In this document: one piece after another, positions 24,191 to 36,665 of the stretch | Layout: the number at the start of each line of letters is the position of its first letter | How positions within the stretch are numbered: position 1 is the stretch's first letter | From: Chromobotia macracanthus | Taxonomy: Eukaryota > Chordata > Actinopteri > Cypriniformes > Botiidae | Length of the DNA stretch: 64,000 bases | Assembly: GCA_036877525.1 (NCBI GenBank) | Contig: JAZGTH010000087.1 | Span: 2,772,001 to 2,836,000, forward strand | Direction of reading: 5' to 3' | The notes under the pieces: generated by a model | The model's input: only the letters and a program-made list of their open reading frames with translations | Database searches by the model: none | What the model was told of the DNA's origin: nothing | Translations under genes and position numbers: made by a program

Positions 24191-27100
24191 TCCTACAAGG
24201 CTGAATCACTTCCTTAGATTTTAATTTCCTTCGCGGAAACAATTCGAGCTGTTTGTACTGAGGCAAAATATTTCCCCTTCCTCAGTTCCACCAGAATAAA
24301 GCAAACGTTATAAACACAAAAATAAATCAACCGAACGCTAGCACAGACGACTACTGTTGCTCAACTGCTGTTAATCAACAATGATCAATGTAATTCTGCT
24401 GTTCTCCCAACATCACTGTCTCCACACTTCTCCAAACCTTCTGTCTGCTCCTCTCTTTCATTCCGACTCTCAGTGGAATAATCTGGCAGACTTCTATAGT
24501 TTTAAATGTATATACACACATTTTGCTGCCTCTCACAGTGAGTTTTTGTAAGATTCTACACCTGTAGCTATATGCCATTAATTAAAATGTACAAAACAAA
24601 GTGTGACAGGATACGACATGGTGTTTTTTTGGGTGTTTTTTGAATAAATGTATATGAAAAGGTAAAAAAGTAGCATTTCTTTGTATGTGCAGATCGTTGC
24701 CTCAGTGTGTGTGTATAGAGTGTGTTGTTTAAAGGTCTTTAAAGGGAAAGTGTTGTATAATGTAGACATCTTTGCATGGGAGCGCATACCTTGTGTTTGT
24801 GTGCGTGTATGTGTGATGTTTAAAGCCTGTTTGAAGTGACACACTGACTGCTCAAGGATGGGAATGTTGTTTTTCCACAGCTGATAGAGCGACGGGATGA
24901 GACCATCACCCCGGTGTGCCTGCGCAGGCAGACCAATCAAAGCTCCTGTTTCAAAGACGCCTTCTTCAAAGTAGCCCAGCAATACATCTCACAAATTTAT
25001 TTCCATGAAAAATATCAATATTTCATTCTTATTCATACATATAAATGATCATTTTTATGCGTGCAGGCATTCTTTGATCTGTGAGGCTCTAAGCCCTGTC
25101 AGCCTCTTCCTCTGCAGCTTTGACGGCATGCTATAAGCAATGCTAATTCCTTTAGCAGCGGTGTGTAATTGAAATGAATCACATTTAATATCCCCATTAG
25201 TCCTCACTGGTCATCACATACACTATAGAAGATTTTCGCACGCAGCTTGCAGAGTCGGCTGCGGCCCAATTACTGCGTTCTGTGTGCGTTCAGTCTGAAG
25301 GTGCCGACATGCTGGGTTCGTGGAGAACATTGTAGGGTATCTGGAAGTCTCATTAAAACCATCTAAGCACATACTGAAATAGACTGGACTTATAAAACCT
25401 CTGCTAAGCTACCTTTGAAATCTGTTTGTAGCTTGTGATTTTAGATTAAACATCTATTTTTAATTGTGTTTTTGTTTATTGTCATATCCAGTTCAGTGTT
25501 CCCAAAAGTACAGTATTTAAATTTGCGTTATTAAAAATGTGTGCGTTTCTTTCATTTATATTATATTATAATATATCAAACCATAATTCAAAATAATTTT
25601 CAAAACAAGTAAGTTTATTGCATTTTAGATTTTAATGCAATGGATATACCGTTCAAAATGAAGACAAAATGTATTTGAAGACTTTCTGGAACTTCAGGAT
25701 AAACTGACTTCATACTTCATACATCTTCTAAAATTCACCTTGACAACTGTTTGTTAAAAGTCATTACAAAATATTTTTCATAAAATTCTGGCATCATTTG
25801 TTTACACATGCCACTTAGTTTGATGACTTTTCTACTGCAACAAAATGAAACATTTTAACTGTGAGTTAAGGGTCAGAAAGTGTTTTCTGAGGTCACTGTA
25901 CACACATGCACACACACATTGCTTCTGACATCTCCTCTGTTAAATGCCTCAACACATCAATAAGCATCCTCATGACAAAAGCGATTACATCACAACCTTT
26001 CCTCCACATGTACCATCTTCGGTGTAACCTCGTCACATTTCAAGTCAAAGAGCGTGTCAGTCAACCCTCTGCATCTTCTAACACCATGTGACAGCTTCAC
26101 AAAGCTCTGTTTTACACAAACACGTGCACGCACACACATGCGTTTAAAGGGCCGTGAAAACCATCAATCATCTTCTATCAGTCATCAATCACGCTTGGTG
26201 GGAGACGTCCTTTTTGGACTGGTTGCCATGGTTACGGTGAGGCGTTGTGCCTCCACGTTTCGACTGAAGGACCTATAGGGAGACTCGTGGTAGTGTGCTG
26301 TAAACATGTTCATTTGTACATCCAAACCCGCTCTGTAAAATGTGTTTATGTGCGACTTTCAAATGAAATCCTTTCTGAGCTGCTCTCTGAAGCTGAAATG
26401 CAGCTGTCACTCACAGTAAATGCACATCCATGTTTTAATCAAACGCAGGTATGTTGTGTACAGCTTGTTCTGGAACAAACACCACACAGCCAACACACCG
26501 AAAATCCGATGAGACCGGGATTCTTCTCCAGGAGCAAACCAATAATAGAGCGTGCGTGTTCAGGGCAGTACACAGGCCTATAACACAATTAAATGATTAA
26601 ACAACACTGATAGCTGGAAGGGCCCATGCTTTACAGGGCAGACTAATGCAGATACTGTCTCCATAACCAGTTTATATACGTAAATATTCATCAGGAACAG
26701 ATGTTCAACATGATTTTGTGTGATCTTTCCTTTTGGCCATAAACCTACTATTAACGTTAAAAATGTTGTGAATTTACTGTTCAGTTATAAATCTATCCAC
26801 TAATGTGATGTAATTTCTTTTTACATACTCTAGTCTAAAGGACAAAGTCTCATTTGGACGGCCAGCAAAAATTTAGGCCGTTGTCCAAAATAAATGTTTC
26901 TGTAGGTAGAAGTGAGGCTTACAATAACCCTTGTGTTCTGCTGGGGATCTGAGAGACCTCTAGACCATTATAATAGTCATAAAAATATGCTTTATTATTA
27001 TATCTTACTTTATACTTTATTAAAACCATTTTTTAAGATAATGAAGAACGCTCCTTAATTCTCTGTAAAAATAATATGCCACTCAGCCACTCTGTCTATA

Positions 27101-27373
27101 CAACTCTGTCTATAAAATATGATTAAAGGCAATTAATTTTTAAATTAATAATCTGGTGTGCACTGTAAAAATAGACTCCTGTCAGCTGTTTATTTTGTTT
27201 TGTATTTGTTTCTATAATAAATGTTAGTAAAATAGACAGTAACATTTTTGAAAACAGAGGGATAATGTTTTATTAAAATCTGTCTATGTGGTTATTCAAC
27301 AGAATTTGAAGGGAAAATGAAAGATTTCTTTTATTTCTATTACTTTTTTGTTTTATTTAGACTTTCTCTAGCA

Positions 27374-27375
27374 CA

Positions 27376-27406
<31 letters not shown>

Positions 27407-27420
27407 GTAGTAGTAGTAGA
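27374..27420. repeat. compound (ATT)n(AGT)n trinucleotide repeat
   Basis: About ten ATT units followed by about five AGT/TAG units. Confidence 0.95.
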
Positions 27421-28843
27421 TAACAAGGGTTTCTGGGAGCACAAAGACAACACAAGGGTTAATGTTTACTCTATTAGTGATCTGTTCACTGTTTTGCTGC
27501 TCTAAAACGTGGGTTGGAGTTGGTCAAAGGTCAGGGTTAGGGTATAAGCTACCACTGCCAGTAATTTAAACATTATAATTAATGATTGCCTGCCGAGTGC
27601 TGCGAATCCTGACTATATACAGTGTAAGTGTGGAATAACAGAGGATGGTCTGGCTCACCCATTAAAAAAATCTGTTCACGGCTCCTTTAAAAACCCAGCA
27701 TTCTTCATTCCTCAAATCCCACAGCTATGGGAGTGAGTACAAACTCCACAAGCTCACTATCTCTATCTCCTCACGTCTGTCTTTGTCCCTCTATGGGGAG
27801 TAATGGAGAGAAGAAGAGGTAGAATACAAAGTAAATATGTTTGTCCTGCTCTTTTCTGGGACTTGCTAAAACATCTGAAATGTTGTGCATAAGCCTGTGG
27901 GACAGAGATGCACCAGTATAGAGAATGTAAATATATCTGATTATGTGAGAACATCTGAGGTTATCTGCTGGACCTGGTTGAGAGCAGCTGTATATTTCTG
28001 TGCTGTTTTTGTGCGTTTGAGCACCGTTCCCCTAAACCGTCCACCGCTGAGTGTTGCACACAGACACACACAAAGACTGTGTTGCTTGCAGGACATTAAG
28101 CATTTAACACCCAGGTGAAAACAAATGCTGTTGAATTTAACAGCGTCACCTTTGGGTTGAGCAAAGTTTGGAGAACAACTTGTGAAAAGTTTCCTTCAGC
28201 AATGTTAGGTCAGCCCTGTCAATCAGGAGAAATGGAGGCTGATTGGTTGGAATCCATTTTGAAGAATTCTTCTAGACCCTTTGATTGGTTGAGATCCATT
28301 TACACCATTTATGATTTCATCTTGCGCTGCACAGATTTTGGTCCAATCAAATGCTCTCAGAATCAGACTATCCCTTCACTAATACTACCTGCAATCTACT
28401 AGTATCAAATCAAAGTTCATGGGTCTAATGTGACTAAAGCCTTTTGGGTGTTTAAAAATGAGTCTTTGAATTTGTCACCCATACTTCCACTTCCAACAGG
28501 AAATATGCCAACACACGAAAGAAAACTGCACTCGTCAAGTGACTTAACAAGGTTTTAAGCTCTGCGAAACATCAATTTACTCCAAGCCTTTTATTAAATG
28601 TTAATACTGAAGACAGATGGCACAACAAACTAAAAAGTACACACTTCTGAATGCATAATGATGAAGAGACTACAGCTAAAAGTATAACTTCTGTGGTGGA
28701 TGGAGAGGTCCTTCATCTGATTTACATGCAGAATATAAATCAATTCCAGGAGCATATTTCCACTTATTAACATCTTTGATGTATGATTCGAGTATGGTTT
28801 AAACGGAGGTGGGAGCGTAAACACTCAATAATTCAGAAATCTT

Positions 28844-28902
28844 CTCTCTTCCTCTCTCTCTCCCTCTCTCTCTTCCTCTGTTCTCTCTCTCTCCCTCATT
28901 TT
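28844..28902. repeat. CT-rich tract
   Basis: Interrupted (CT)n with CCCTC and TTCCTC breaks, almost pure pyrimidine. Confidence 0.85.
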
Positions 28903-29106
28903 ATTTCTTATCTTTCTTTTATTGGATGTGAAGTTTCAGGATGTTAGTGGGATCGCAGCTGTCACCACTGAATCTCTCTAACATCTGTGAAGGCTGGAGC
29001 TGTGTATCCATTTGAATTAAAAATACTGGAACACACACAGCAATGCAGAAGTGCAGGCTGCAGCAAAATTTGGTTCAAGGTCAATGATCAGGCATCATCC
29101 TTTTGC

Positions 29107-29108
<2 letters not shown>

Positions 29109-29139
<31 letters not shown>
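29109..29139. repeat. (CA)n microsatellite
   Basis: Uninterrupted AC units, about 15. Confidence 0.95.
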
Positions 29140-29140
<1 letters not shown>

Positions 29141-29454
29141 CTAGTACATAAACAATATAATCTAACATTAACCCACAATACGACCCCAACCCTAACAGAA
29201 ATTTTTTTTTTTACAGTTTTAAAATTGCTGACTTTTGGGTACAAATTTGTCCCCAATATATGGGTTAAGTAACCCCCTCCACACGTTTACTTATCTGTCT
29301 TAATGGGTTCACTCTATAGACTTTTATTCATTAGTCATTTTTATGTATTATTTAATTATATTTATTTAATTGTTATTTTATACACAGCTATTTATAAGCA
29401 ATACAGCCTTTATTTACTATATTTTACTATATTTTTATAGTGTTTTTACCAGGA

Positions 29455-29729
29455 TACTTGGACAAGTTGGTCTGGTTTACTGGTATTAAAGGGGTTTTGG
29501 GCATCAGACTGGAAAACTAGCTTAGCCAGACTGAAGATCAGCTTGATCAGGCTAGGAGACCAGGTATGTCAACTAAAGACCAGCTTAACTTGCTGCAGAT
29601 CAGATAGCACAACTGAAGACCTGCTAAGATACTCTTGGTTAGGCTAAGAGACTACCTAAACCATCTAAAGACCAGCTTATAACAGCAAAGCAGCTTCGTC
29701 TGGTTTAAATAGTTTTTTTAGTAGGGAAT

Positions 29730-29730
<1 letters not shown>
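29455..29730. repeat. GCTGG/CCAGC-type dispersed repeat
   Basis: Repeated words GACCAGCTTA, AGACCAGG, GTCTGG and GCTTAGCC in irregular array. Related sequences lie at 49508-50010 and 57241-57330. It ends at the 77-bp (CA)n tract. Confidence 0.6.

Positions 29731-29807
<77 letters not shown>
29731..29807. repeat. long pure (CA)n microsatellite
   Basis: 77 bp of uninterrupted CA, the longest pure dinucleotide tract in the window. Confidence 0.97.
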
Positions 29808-29808
<1 letters not shown>

Positions 29809-32800
29809 ATCTGTCTCCAACTGTGAGTCACAGTTCATGACTGTTCTGTAGTCTGTGTTCTTTGACTGGAGATTGAGTATTATTCATATGGCTCTTGATG
29901 AGGCACTAGCTGCAGCTGGGATGACCATGTGAAAGCCACCTATTGTGTTACTGAGGGACAGTACATGCTTGACAGAAGCTGCCTGATCTGAATCTGAGGT
30001 CAGCTATGACCGTCAGACAGTGTCTCATACCATAAAAATAACCAAAAGGAGAACTAAGATCTCTTTTCTTTGTGCGTGTATGGTTAGTGACTCTTCAAGA
30101 GCTCTTGCAGAAGCACAGATAAACAAACCACTTCCCCAGCTGTCCTGTAGTGTACAGCATACATCATGGCGCTTCACAGATTGGGTGTTCAGACTCTGTA
30201 CAAGCCATGGCACCACCAGCTCATTTCCTGTTCTTGTCCCTCAAAAAGACGATCACAGCCTCAGGGCCAGCAGACACACACACACAGTCACACACAACAC
30301 AGACAGTTACACACATGCTCATATACACAAGGCCCAGGGACACAATGATGGTTATTAATTTCGGTCTATGAATAATGGAATCCAGAGGAAGAAGAATGTG
30401 AATAGGTTTGCAGGAACATTCTGGAACCGAGAGGTGATTGGGGTCACTGCTGGAGTGAATAAATTACAGTGTAAAAATGACCCTCACACCTCCCAACTTG
30501 ACAATAAGATTTGGCACTGAAAGGGTTACTACAGAGACCAACCTAGAGAGAAAGTGCGTTTAGGTGTGTGTGTTGAAAAAAGAGAGACAGGAAAACAGAG
30601 AAGACAGGATTCTTTTGGAGTCGCCATGGCTTGGTACCCTACGGGCATTGTGGGTATTTGACAGCCCTGATGGATAGTGGTAGAGGCAGAATGTACTGTC
30701 ATGACTACAAGTGACACACTCCATAATGTTTCAATCCTGACAAGCCACAAAATGAGTCTGTTCAGCATTGTAAATGGGATATCTCTGGTGAAACTTGTAC
30801 TGTGCCTTGTAACGGCGAACAATGCATCACTGTTTAATTTTCATGGTCAACTAACACTTCGAGAAGAACAGCACCATTGTTGAAAAGGAAAAATTGGGCA
30901 CTGGCGCATCATACTTGTGAAAGGGAAAAAAACAGCTTCTTGTGCTGTGTTGTCCTTTATTAAAGTTATTAAAAACACTGCGGTATTGCTAATAAATGTG
31001 ATATTTCTAGAGGTCAAAGCGATATTGTACTGCTTATGAAAGACGTTTCTCAAAATCTCATTTCGAGAAAGTAAACATCATTATGTTAGCAACTCAAGTG
31101 AAGAGGTCGTTCAACATTCGACCTAATATTTTTTGGATAAATACTCAGAAGTACAGAAAAATTAAAAATACTTTTTATGTTCATATGTAAATTATAATCA
31201 GACGCATAAATATCTGCATATCACTCCCTAATCGTGAACGCCATGTTCCCATTAGGATGTTTACATGCAAACAATGTTGTATTGTTGTATTTATTGGCAA
31301 ACCCCATCATAAAAAATCTAATCAAAGTTCTATAAAGGTTGTGCATTTTAAACTTTTTTGCACTGCTTTACTAAAATTAATCAAAAACAGAAGAAGCAGC
31401 TATTAGTAGATTAATATTTGATGGATGAACTCGCCCATTAAATGGACTCATTTATTAAACAGCAATGTGCCAGATATTATGAGACTTTGCAGTGTTCTGC
31501 AAATCACCATCTTTGATATTTAATTTACCCACACTTACTATGGCCGCAGGCATTATTTATGGCCTTATTTGTCACAAGAGTGGGAAGGAATGGACTTTAG
31601 ATATTTGGTCCAACAGATGATATTCAGGTATTCATGCCACTACTTTTAGCTGTTGTGTGAACAGGACAATTCCACAGTCACATCTGTAAGCAAATACAAT
31701 TGTGTGAACACAGCCAATGAGAACTCAATAAGCTCAAGTAAGACACGATTCCTCCTCTTTCTGAAACGTTATTCACTCATGTTGCTTTTGGACCACGTCC
31801 TTTAAACACTCATATGCTCATATGTTGTAATATTTGACTTTATTTCTGTATGTTGACTATTAGCCTTAGTCTGACTGCCTCACCTGCCTCATCATACAGT
31901 ACAAAACATCCCTGCTGCATATATTGTAAAGTATAAAACAAAAAAAAAATTGTTTTTGTGTTCTTTTTATCTCCTGCTGTGGTTACCAGAGGCTCATTGC
32001 CTACTCTTCTTCCTCAATTCACTCGCATTCATTAGACGCCTGTTTGAGAATCATGTTGTGCTCACACACACGAGCGAGCGAGAGTGTGGGCGGGTTCTTC
32101 TTGGAAGATTGCCCCTCTCCAAATACCTCATGATAAGCTGCATGATTAGTAGACATATTCTGCAGTCCTCTGTCTTTCCTCACCACCCACCTAAACAGAA
32201 GAGAAAGAAACACCCACGTGTTAAAGCCGTTAATGGATTCCTCTGAAGTGACCTCAGCCAAACATCCTCTGCAAACAGCCCAGAAGTTTCACAGCACAAG
32301 CAGGACCTTCTCCTGTATATGCGTAACCAGATTCTGGTGTGACCTTTATTTCTTATTCTCAAGTATAGCTAGCACTTTTATTTAAATCAATTATATCAGT
32401 GCACCATAGAAATATCACAGTATTTAAGTCTCCTGTCATGCAATCGATGAAAATAACTAATCATCTTTCCTTATAGTAAATTGTTAACTGTTTCGAATGG
32501 ATCATTGAGCCAGTTAGTTCTGATTTGTGAATAAATCATTTAGGCTGTCAGTTTTGTGAACTAGTTCAATCTACTCCGTTAATTGAAAGAACGGTCAGTT
32601 CGCCAGCACTCTCATGAAAACACAGAAGAGCGCTTGAGCGGATATCAAGGTTTTCAGTGAATAGCGATTAACAGTTCAGTTTCATGAGCCATGAGTCATG
32701 TGGACCATGTTAATGATATTTTCATGATGCTTTTGTAGTCCTTTTGAAGCTTTGGAGTTGTAACTTCATGGAAAAGAGCAACCAGTACGTTCTTCAAATG

Positions 32801-32914
32801 TTCTTTGCTTCAAAGAAAAATTAAAGTCTTAAAGAAGGATGCTATTTCCATTTCATTTAATTTCTGCCTTTTTCATAGATAAAGACGCTTGAGAAACAAC
32901 ATTTTTAAGAAGCC

Positions 32915-32956
32915 AGAGAGAGTGAGTGAGTGAGTGAGAGAGAGAGAGAGAGAGAG
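32915..32956. repeat. (GAGT)n/(GA)n microsatellite
   Basis: GA units, then four GTGA units, then (GA)n. Confidence 0.95.
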
Positions 32957-33133
32957 GGGAGGGAGTTTCAGAACAGAGGTGACAGCGAACTTGCTTTAGC
33001 CTCATTAGTTCGTCTTTCACCATAGTGACAAGGCAGTAATTATGGGATGTGGTAGTGGGGCTCTGTAGTTCGTGCGTGTCTGGAGATTTTAAAGAAGCTT
33101 CTGGAATTGCAAAAGAATGGTTATTTCCAAGCT

Positions 33134-33136
<3 letters not shown>

Positions 33137-33167
<31 letters not shown>
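33137..33167. repeat. (GA)n microsatellite
   Basis: Uninterrupted GA, about 15 units. Confidence 0.95.
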
Positions 33168-33169
<2 letters not shown>

Positions 33170-33289
33170 GCAACAAAGCACAAAGCAGAAAAATTGATTA
33201 TAAGTAAGCCTTTGTGATCAGCAGGTGGTTTGTCGTTCGCAGATGAATATCTCTGTGTCTCCTGCTCTATGATACTCCCTCTTGCTGTG

Positions 33290-33430
33290 TTTCAAATAGC
33301 ATGCTATCATACTATTCACTTTAAATTTGAAAGCAAATCAGTATGCAACTGTCCCCAGATCACATAATGACGCCAGGCATAGTTGCACGCTTGCAGTATA
33401 CTACAAGAGCCATCAAGTTGTTTGTACTAT
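33290..33430. repeat. probable dispersed repeat (ATGCTATTT type)
   Basis: TTTCAAATAGCATGCTATCA, then CAGTATGCAACT and GCAGTATACTAC. This word pattern recurs at 37290-37640 and resembles a common fish MITE. By-eye call only. Confidence 0.4.
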
Positions 33431-35046
33431 TACCCACAACGCAAGAGGGGTTATTTTCACATTTCTGGATTACCTTTAATAAAATGGTTGACAGACAGCT
33501 TTTAGGTCAAATATTACAGTAGTATAGTAATGTATATTACAATTTGAATCATTTATTACAGAAAACTTTGTACTACAGCCAAGAATCCTGCACTATTTTT
33601 TCTCCTTTATGTTTTAAAGTATTGTTACAGTAGTCAATTTATCATGGTAATTTATGTTGTTAGGAAATTGCGTCCATTGGCTGATGGGAAAACAGAACAA
33701 TGTTTAACGCTGTTGTGATTCTACTGTAGTGCTGATTGGCTGCCATTTCCAACCTCATTACATTCTGATAACTGAATTTGTTTGTCTTTGTGTTGCATGT
33801 TAATTAACACCACTGTCACACAAGCCATTGGGCGTATTGGTTTAATAGTTTTTATTATAGAAGAGGCAGCATAACCCTGCAGCAAAGATTCACTGACTGA
33901 GAAAATGTTGAATACTGTAACAAAACGTCAGAGAAGACAGTGTGCAGTATTTTTGTATTTGATCCCAAATACAGCAGAGCTTTGTCTTACATATGTCATG
34001 CTAATATCTACAAATTACAAATGAATGAGGAAAAATGACACAAGTGAAACAGAGGGCCAGATACAGTATCTCATCATCTAGTGTGTGTATGAGTGTGTGT
34101 CCTCTCATGTCTTAATAATTCAAAACAGGGCAATTGGGCTTTAAAACGACTTGCTTTGTTCCTCTAATTCCATAGCAACCACATGCCAGAACATTACACA
34201 GGGCACAGAGAAGTGTGATAAATGAACTATAGGGAACTGTGAATGCTTTCACACACACAACATCGTGTTTCATTTCTATTCATTCTTCACGCACAAATTA
34301 AGATTAGTGTTATGTTTTTTTGTGTTTATGAATATGTATATGGGTTAGATATGCATACGTTGGTATTTTTACAAGTATTATATGTAAAGAAGCTAGAGAT
34401 TCATCTGGACTTAAGTGTGAGAAATTTCTGGGCCAGGTGACAGAACCGGCACATCACCTGTCAGATGATGCCGTCTGTCAGGCGAAGTACCGGTTGTCAA
34501 TTATAAACTGAACGTAATTGTTGCTAATTATGCTGGTTTAATGTTAGCAAGGTAAAGAAACTTTTATGCTGGCTAACAGAGATGTCATAGTATAGGGAGC
34601 ATTAATAAAATGAGTTAAAAAAGACCAACCAATCAGGTTATATTAGTCAAGCTCAGCCAATCATGATGTCTACCAACATACAATTCAGACACAACTAAGC
34701 GATTCGTTGAATCCTGCATTCATTTATTCTTTCAGCTTCCTCACTTAGTCCGCTCTCAGGAATTTCAGACTTGTTAATTCATTTTTAATGTGTTTATGTA
34801 CCTGCTTCTCGATAAACCAACAAGTTTATCAAGTGGCCAACCAACGTACATTATGCAGTTACGAAAATGATGTGTATCATGTTGTAATGTCAACCTGCTG
34901 GATCTGTGCCGTTGCTCTACGGGCAAAGACTTTGCCCAGAACAAAACTAAACTGCCAACACCACCAGACTGCTCCAACTGACAATAAAATCTCTCTCTAT
35001 ATTATTATTTGATGGAAGTGGTTGAGACTAAGTGGAGCTACATTAT

Positions 35047-35089
35047 GATCAGATTTACTTAAAATCCGATTTTAAGTAAAAATCTGATC
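35047..35089. repeat. near-perfect inverted repeat (hairpin)
   Basis: GATCAGATTTACTTAAAATC, one base, then GATTTTAAGTAAAAATCTGATC. The arms pair fully apart from two extra A in the right arm. Confidence 0.9.
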
Positions 35090-36094
35090 CAATTAGGACA
35101 ACAAAGTCTTTTCGTTCATCGAGTTTTAACAGTTCTGTCATTGTACCACAAACCATTACTATAATTTTCAAGTAATACATCCTCAACTCTCTTTTTTGCA
35201 ACTGTTTATATGAATCAGGGTGCTTGTCAGCGTAATTGACTGTGACCTTCACTGACTAAAAATGTACTGGCTTTTAGATATTATCAAGCTCTTGTCCGCA
35301 GGACACTTAATAAAAACGACACGTATACACATGCGGCCTGAATGTTGAGAGCTAAAATCATGCAGTCAGCAGAAGAGACACAATGCTTTTTGTCCCCAAA
35401 GCTTGTCTTTTGTCTGACTTTGAGCATTCATCCGAGGGAGAAATATAAAGGTCTTCATGTTAAAGACATAAAGGTTTAATTAAGAACAGAAGCACAAAGA
35501 CATGAGATGAACGCCTAGAAGGTAATCTGCAGAGACTTTACAGCATGAATGGGATAAATTAATGTTATTAACTATATTCATTATTCATTTTCACAGAAGG
35601 AGGCAGATTATGAGCTAATATTGTCTGTGAGTGAACCAGAAGAAAAAACAAAGAATGTATTAAACTGATATAACAAACAAATTCATGCATCTTAAAACAC
35701 TCTGTGCCCCCATTACTTTAGCACCAAATCCTGTCTAATATTTACTAACCACCAGCAATCCAGTCACTAAACATGCTTAAACGTATAATGTAACAGTATA
35801 ACACTTGCAAGTTACAGACCAAACTGCAGTTTAATTAATGTAACAAAAAACCACCAGCACAAAACTTTCTATAAAGCTACACAGAAAACATTTAACACTC
35901 AATAAGGCAAACCAGAGGCTTAAACAAAGCACAGAAATGTACAATACTCACCTGAAATCAATCAATAGAGAAACAGGAAACCAAGAACAGCAAGTCAGAA
36001 AACTTACAGAATAGAAGACACATCAAAATTAAAGACTAATGAATGCAATACCCTTCATTTTTATTTTTGTTATTCAGGCACATGATAAAACAGG

Positions 36095-36165
36095 TACCTC
36101 CACTGGTGGATTGGCACTTGTGATGCCAAGATCAGGGGTTCAATTCCCACACAACAAATTACTGA
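36095..36165 (+). mobile_element. SINE head, possibly separated from its tail
   Basis: A tRNA-like segment with perfect box B GGTTCAATTCC at 36137-36147, preceded by GGCACTTGTGATGCCAAG and followed by ACAAATTACTGA, the order seen in the other SINEs here. Confidence 0.5.
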
Positions 36166-36589
36166 GTGATTATATAATACTGTTTATAATATAATTTCTA
36201 TTCTAAGATTTGGTTGTTGTTAACTGCTGTCATCATGCTGCTTTTTAATGTCTGTTCAATTGTGTGTTTTCTCCTTTAAGTCAGAGAGCTGCTGTTTAAT
36301 CCTGTGGTACTATTTAACAGGTAAACAGAGATAAAAAATGTGACGTGCTTTAACGTTTAGTAAGTGACATGACTGATAAGACAATGTTCTGTTTGTTGCC
36401 CTCAAAGTATGCTTTGAGAGCTATTTTGGGCCAAACACTCACACAGTGTTTGTATAAGCAACATTTTTGGTCAGTGTTGACTGAACACTAGCAAAGATGG
36501 ACCTGTAAATTCACCCGGAAAATGTTAATTGTAACACTCATATTGTCAAATCTCCCAACATTATTTTGCTGTGAAGGGAACAGACAAAT

Positions 36590-36665
36590 GAATAAAATGT
36601 GTACCTTGCATGCATTGTAAGTTGCTTTGGATTCTGTTGTCTGCCAAATGCATAATGTCAGTTGT
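36590..36665 (+). mobile_element. SINE tail
   Basis: AAAATGTGTACCTTGCATGC, then TTGTAAGTTGCTTTGG and TCTGCCAAATGCATAA. This matches the tail of the SINE at 52251 and lies 425 bp downstream of the head at 36095. Confidence 0.6.

Larger units (their letters stand above)
23091..29454. other. intergenic, no gene seen
   Basis: Contains one arm of a MITE (23815-23905), several microsatellites annotated separately, and low-repeat patches at 24205-24330 and 25080-25330 that could be conserved. No coding signal. Confidence 0.55.
29808..36094. other. intergenic, no gene seen
   Basis: No conserved reading frame. Includes GA microsatellites (32915-32956, 33137-33167), a TATGCA-type repeat (33290-33430), an inverted repeat (35047-35089) and a low-repeat patch (31470-31600). 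Confidence 0.55.

Noticed and set aside
29731..29807. CRISPR-like or structured array
   Set aside because: A simple dinucleotide tract with no spacers, in a vertebrate genome.
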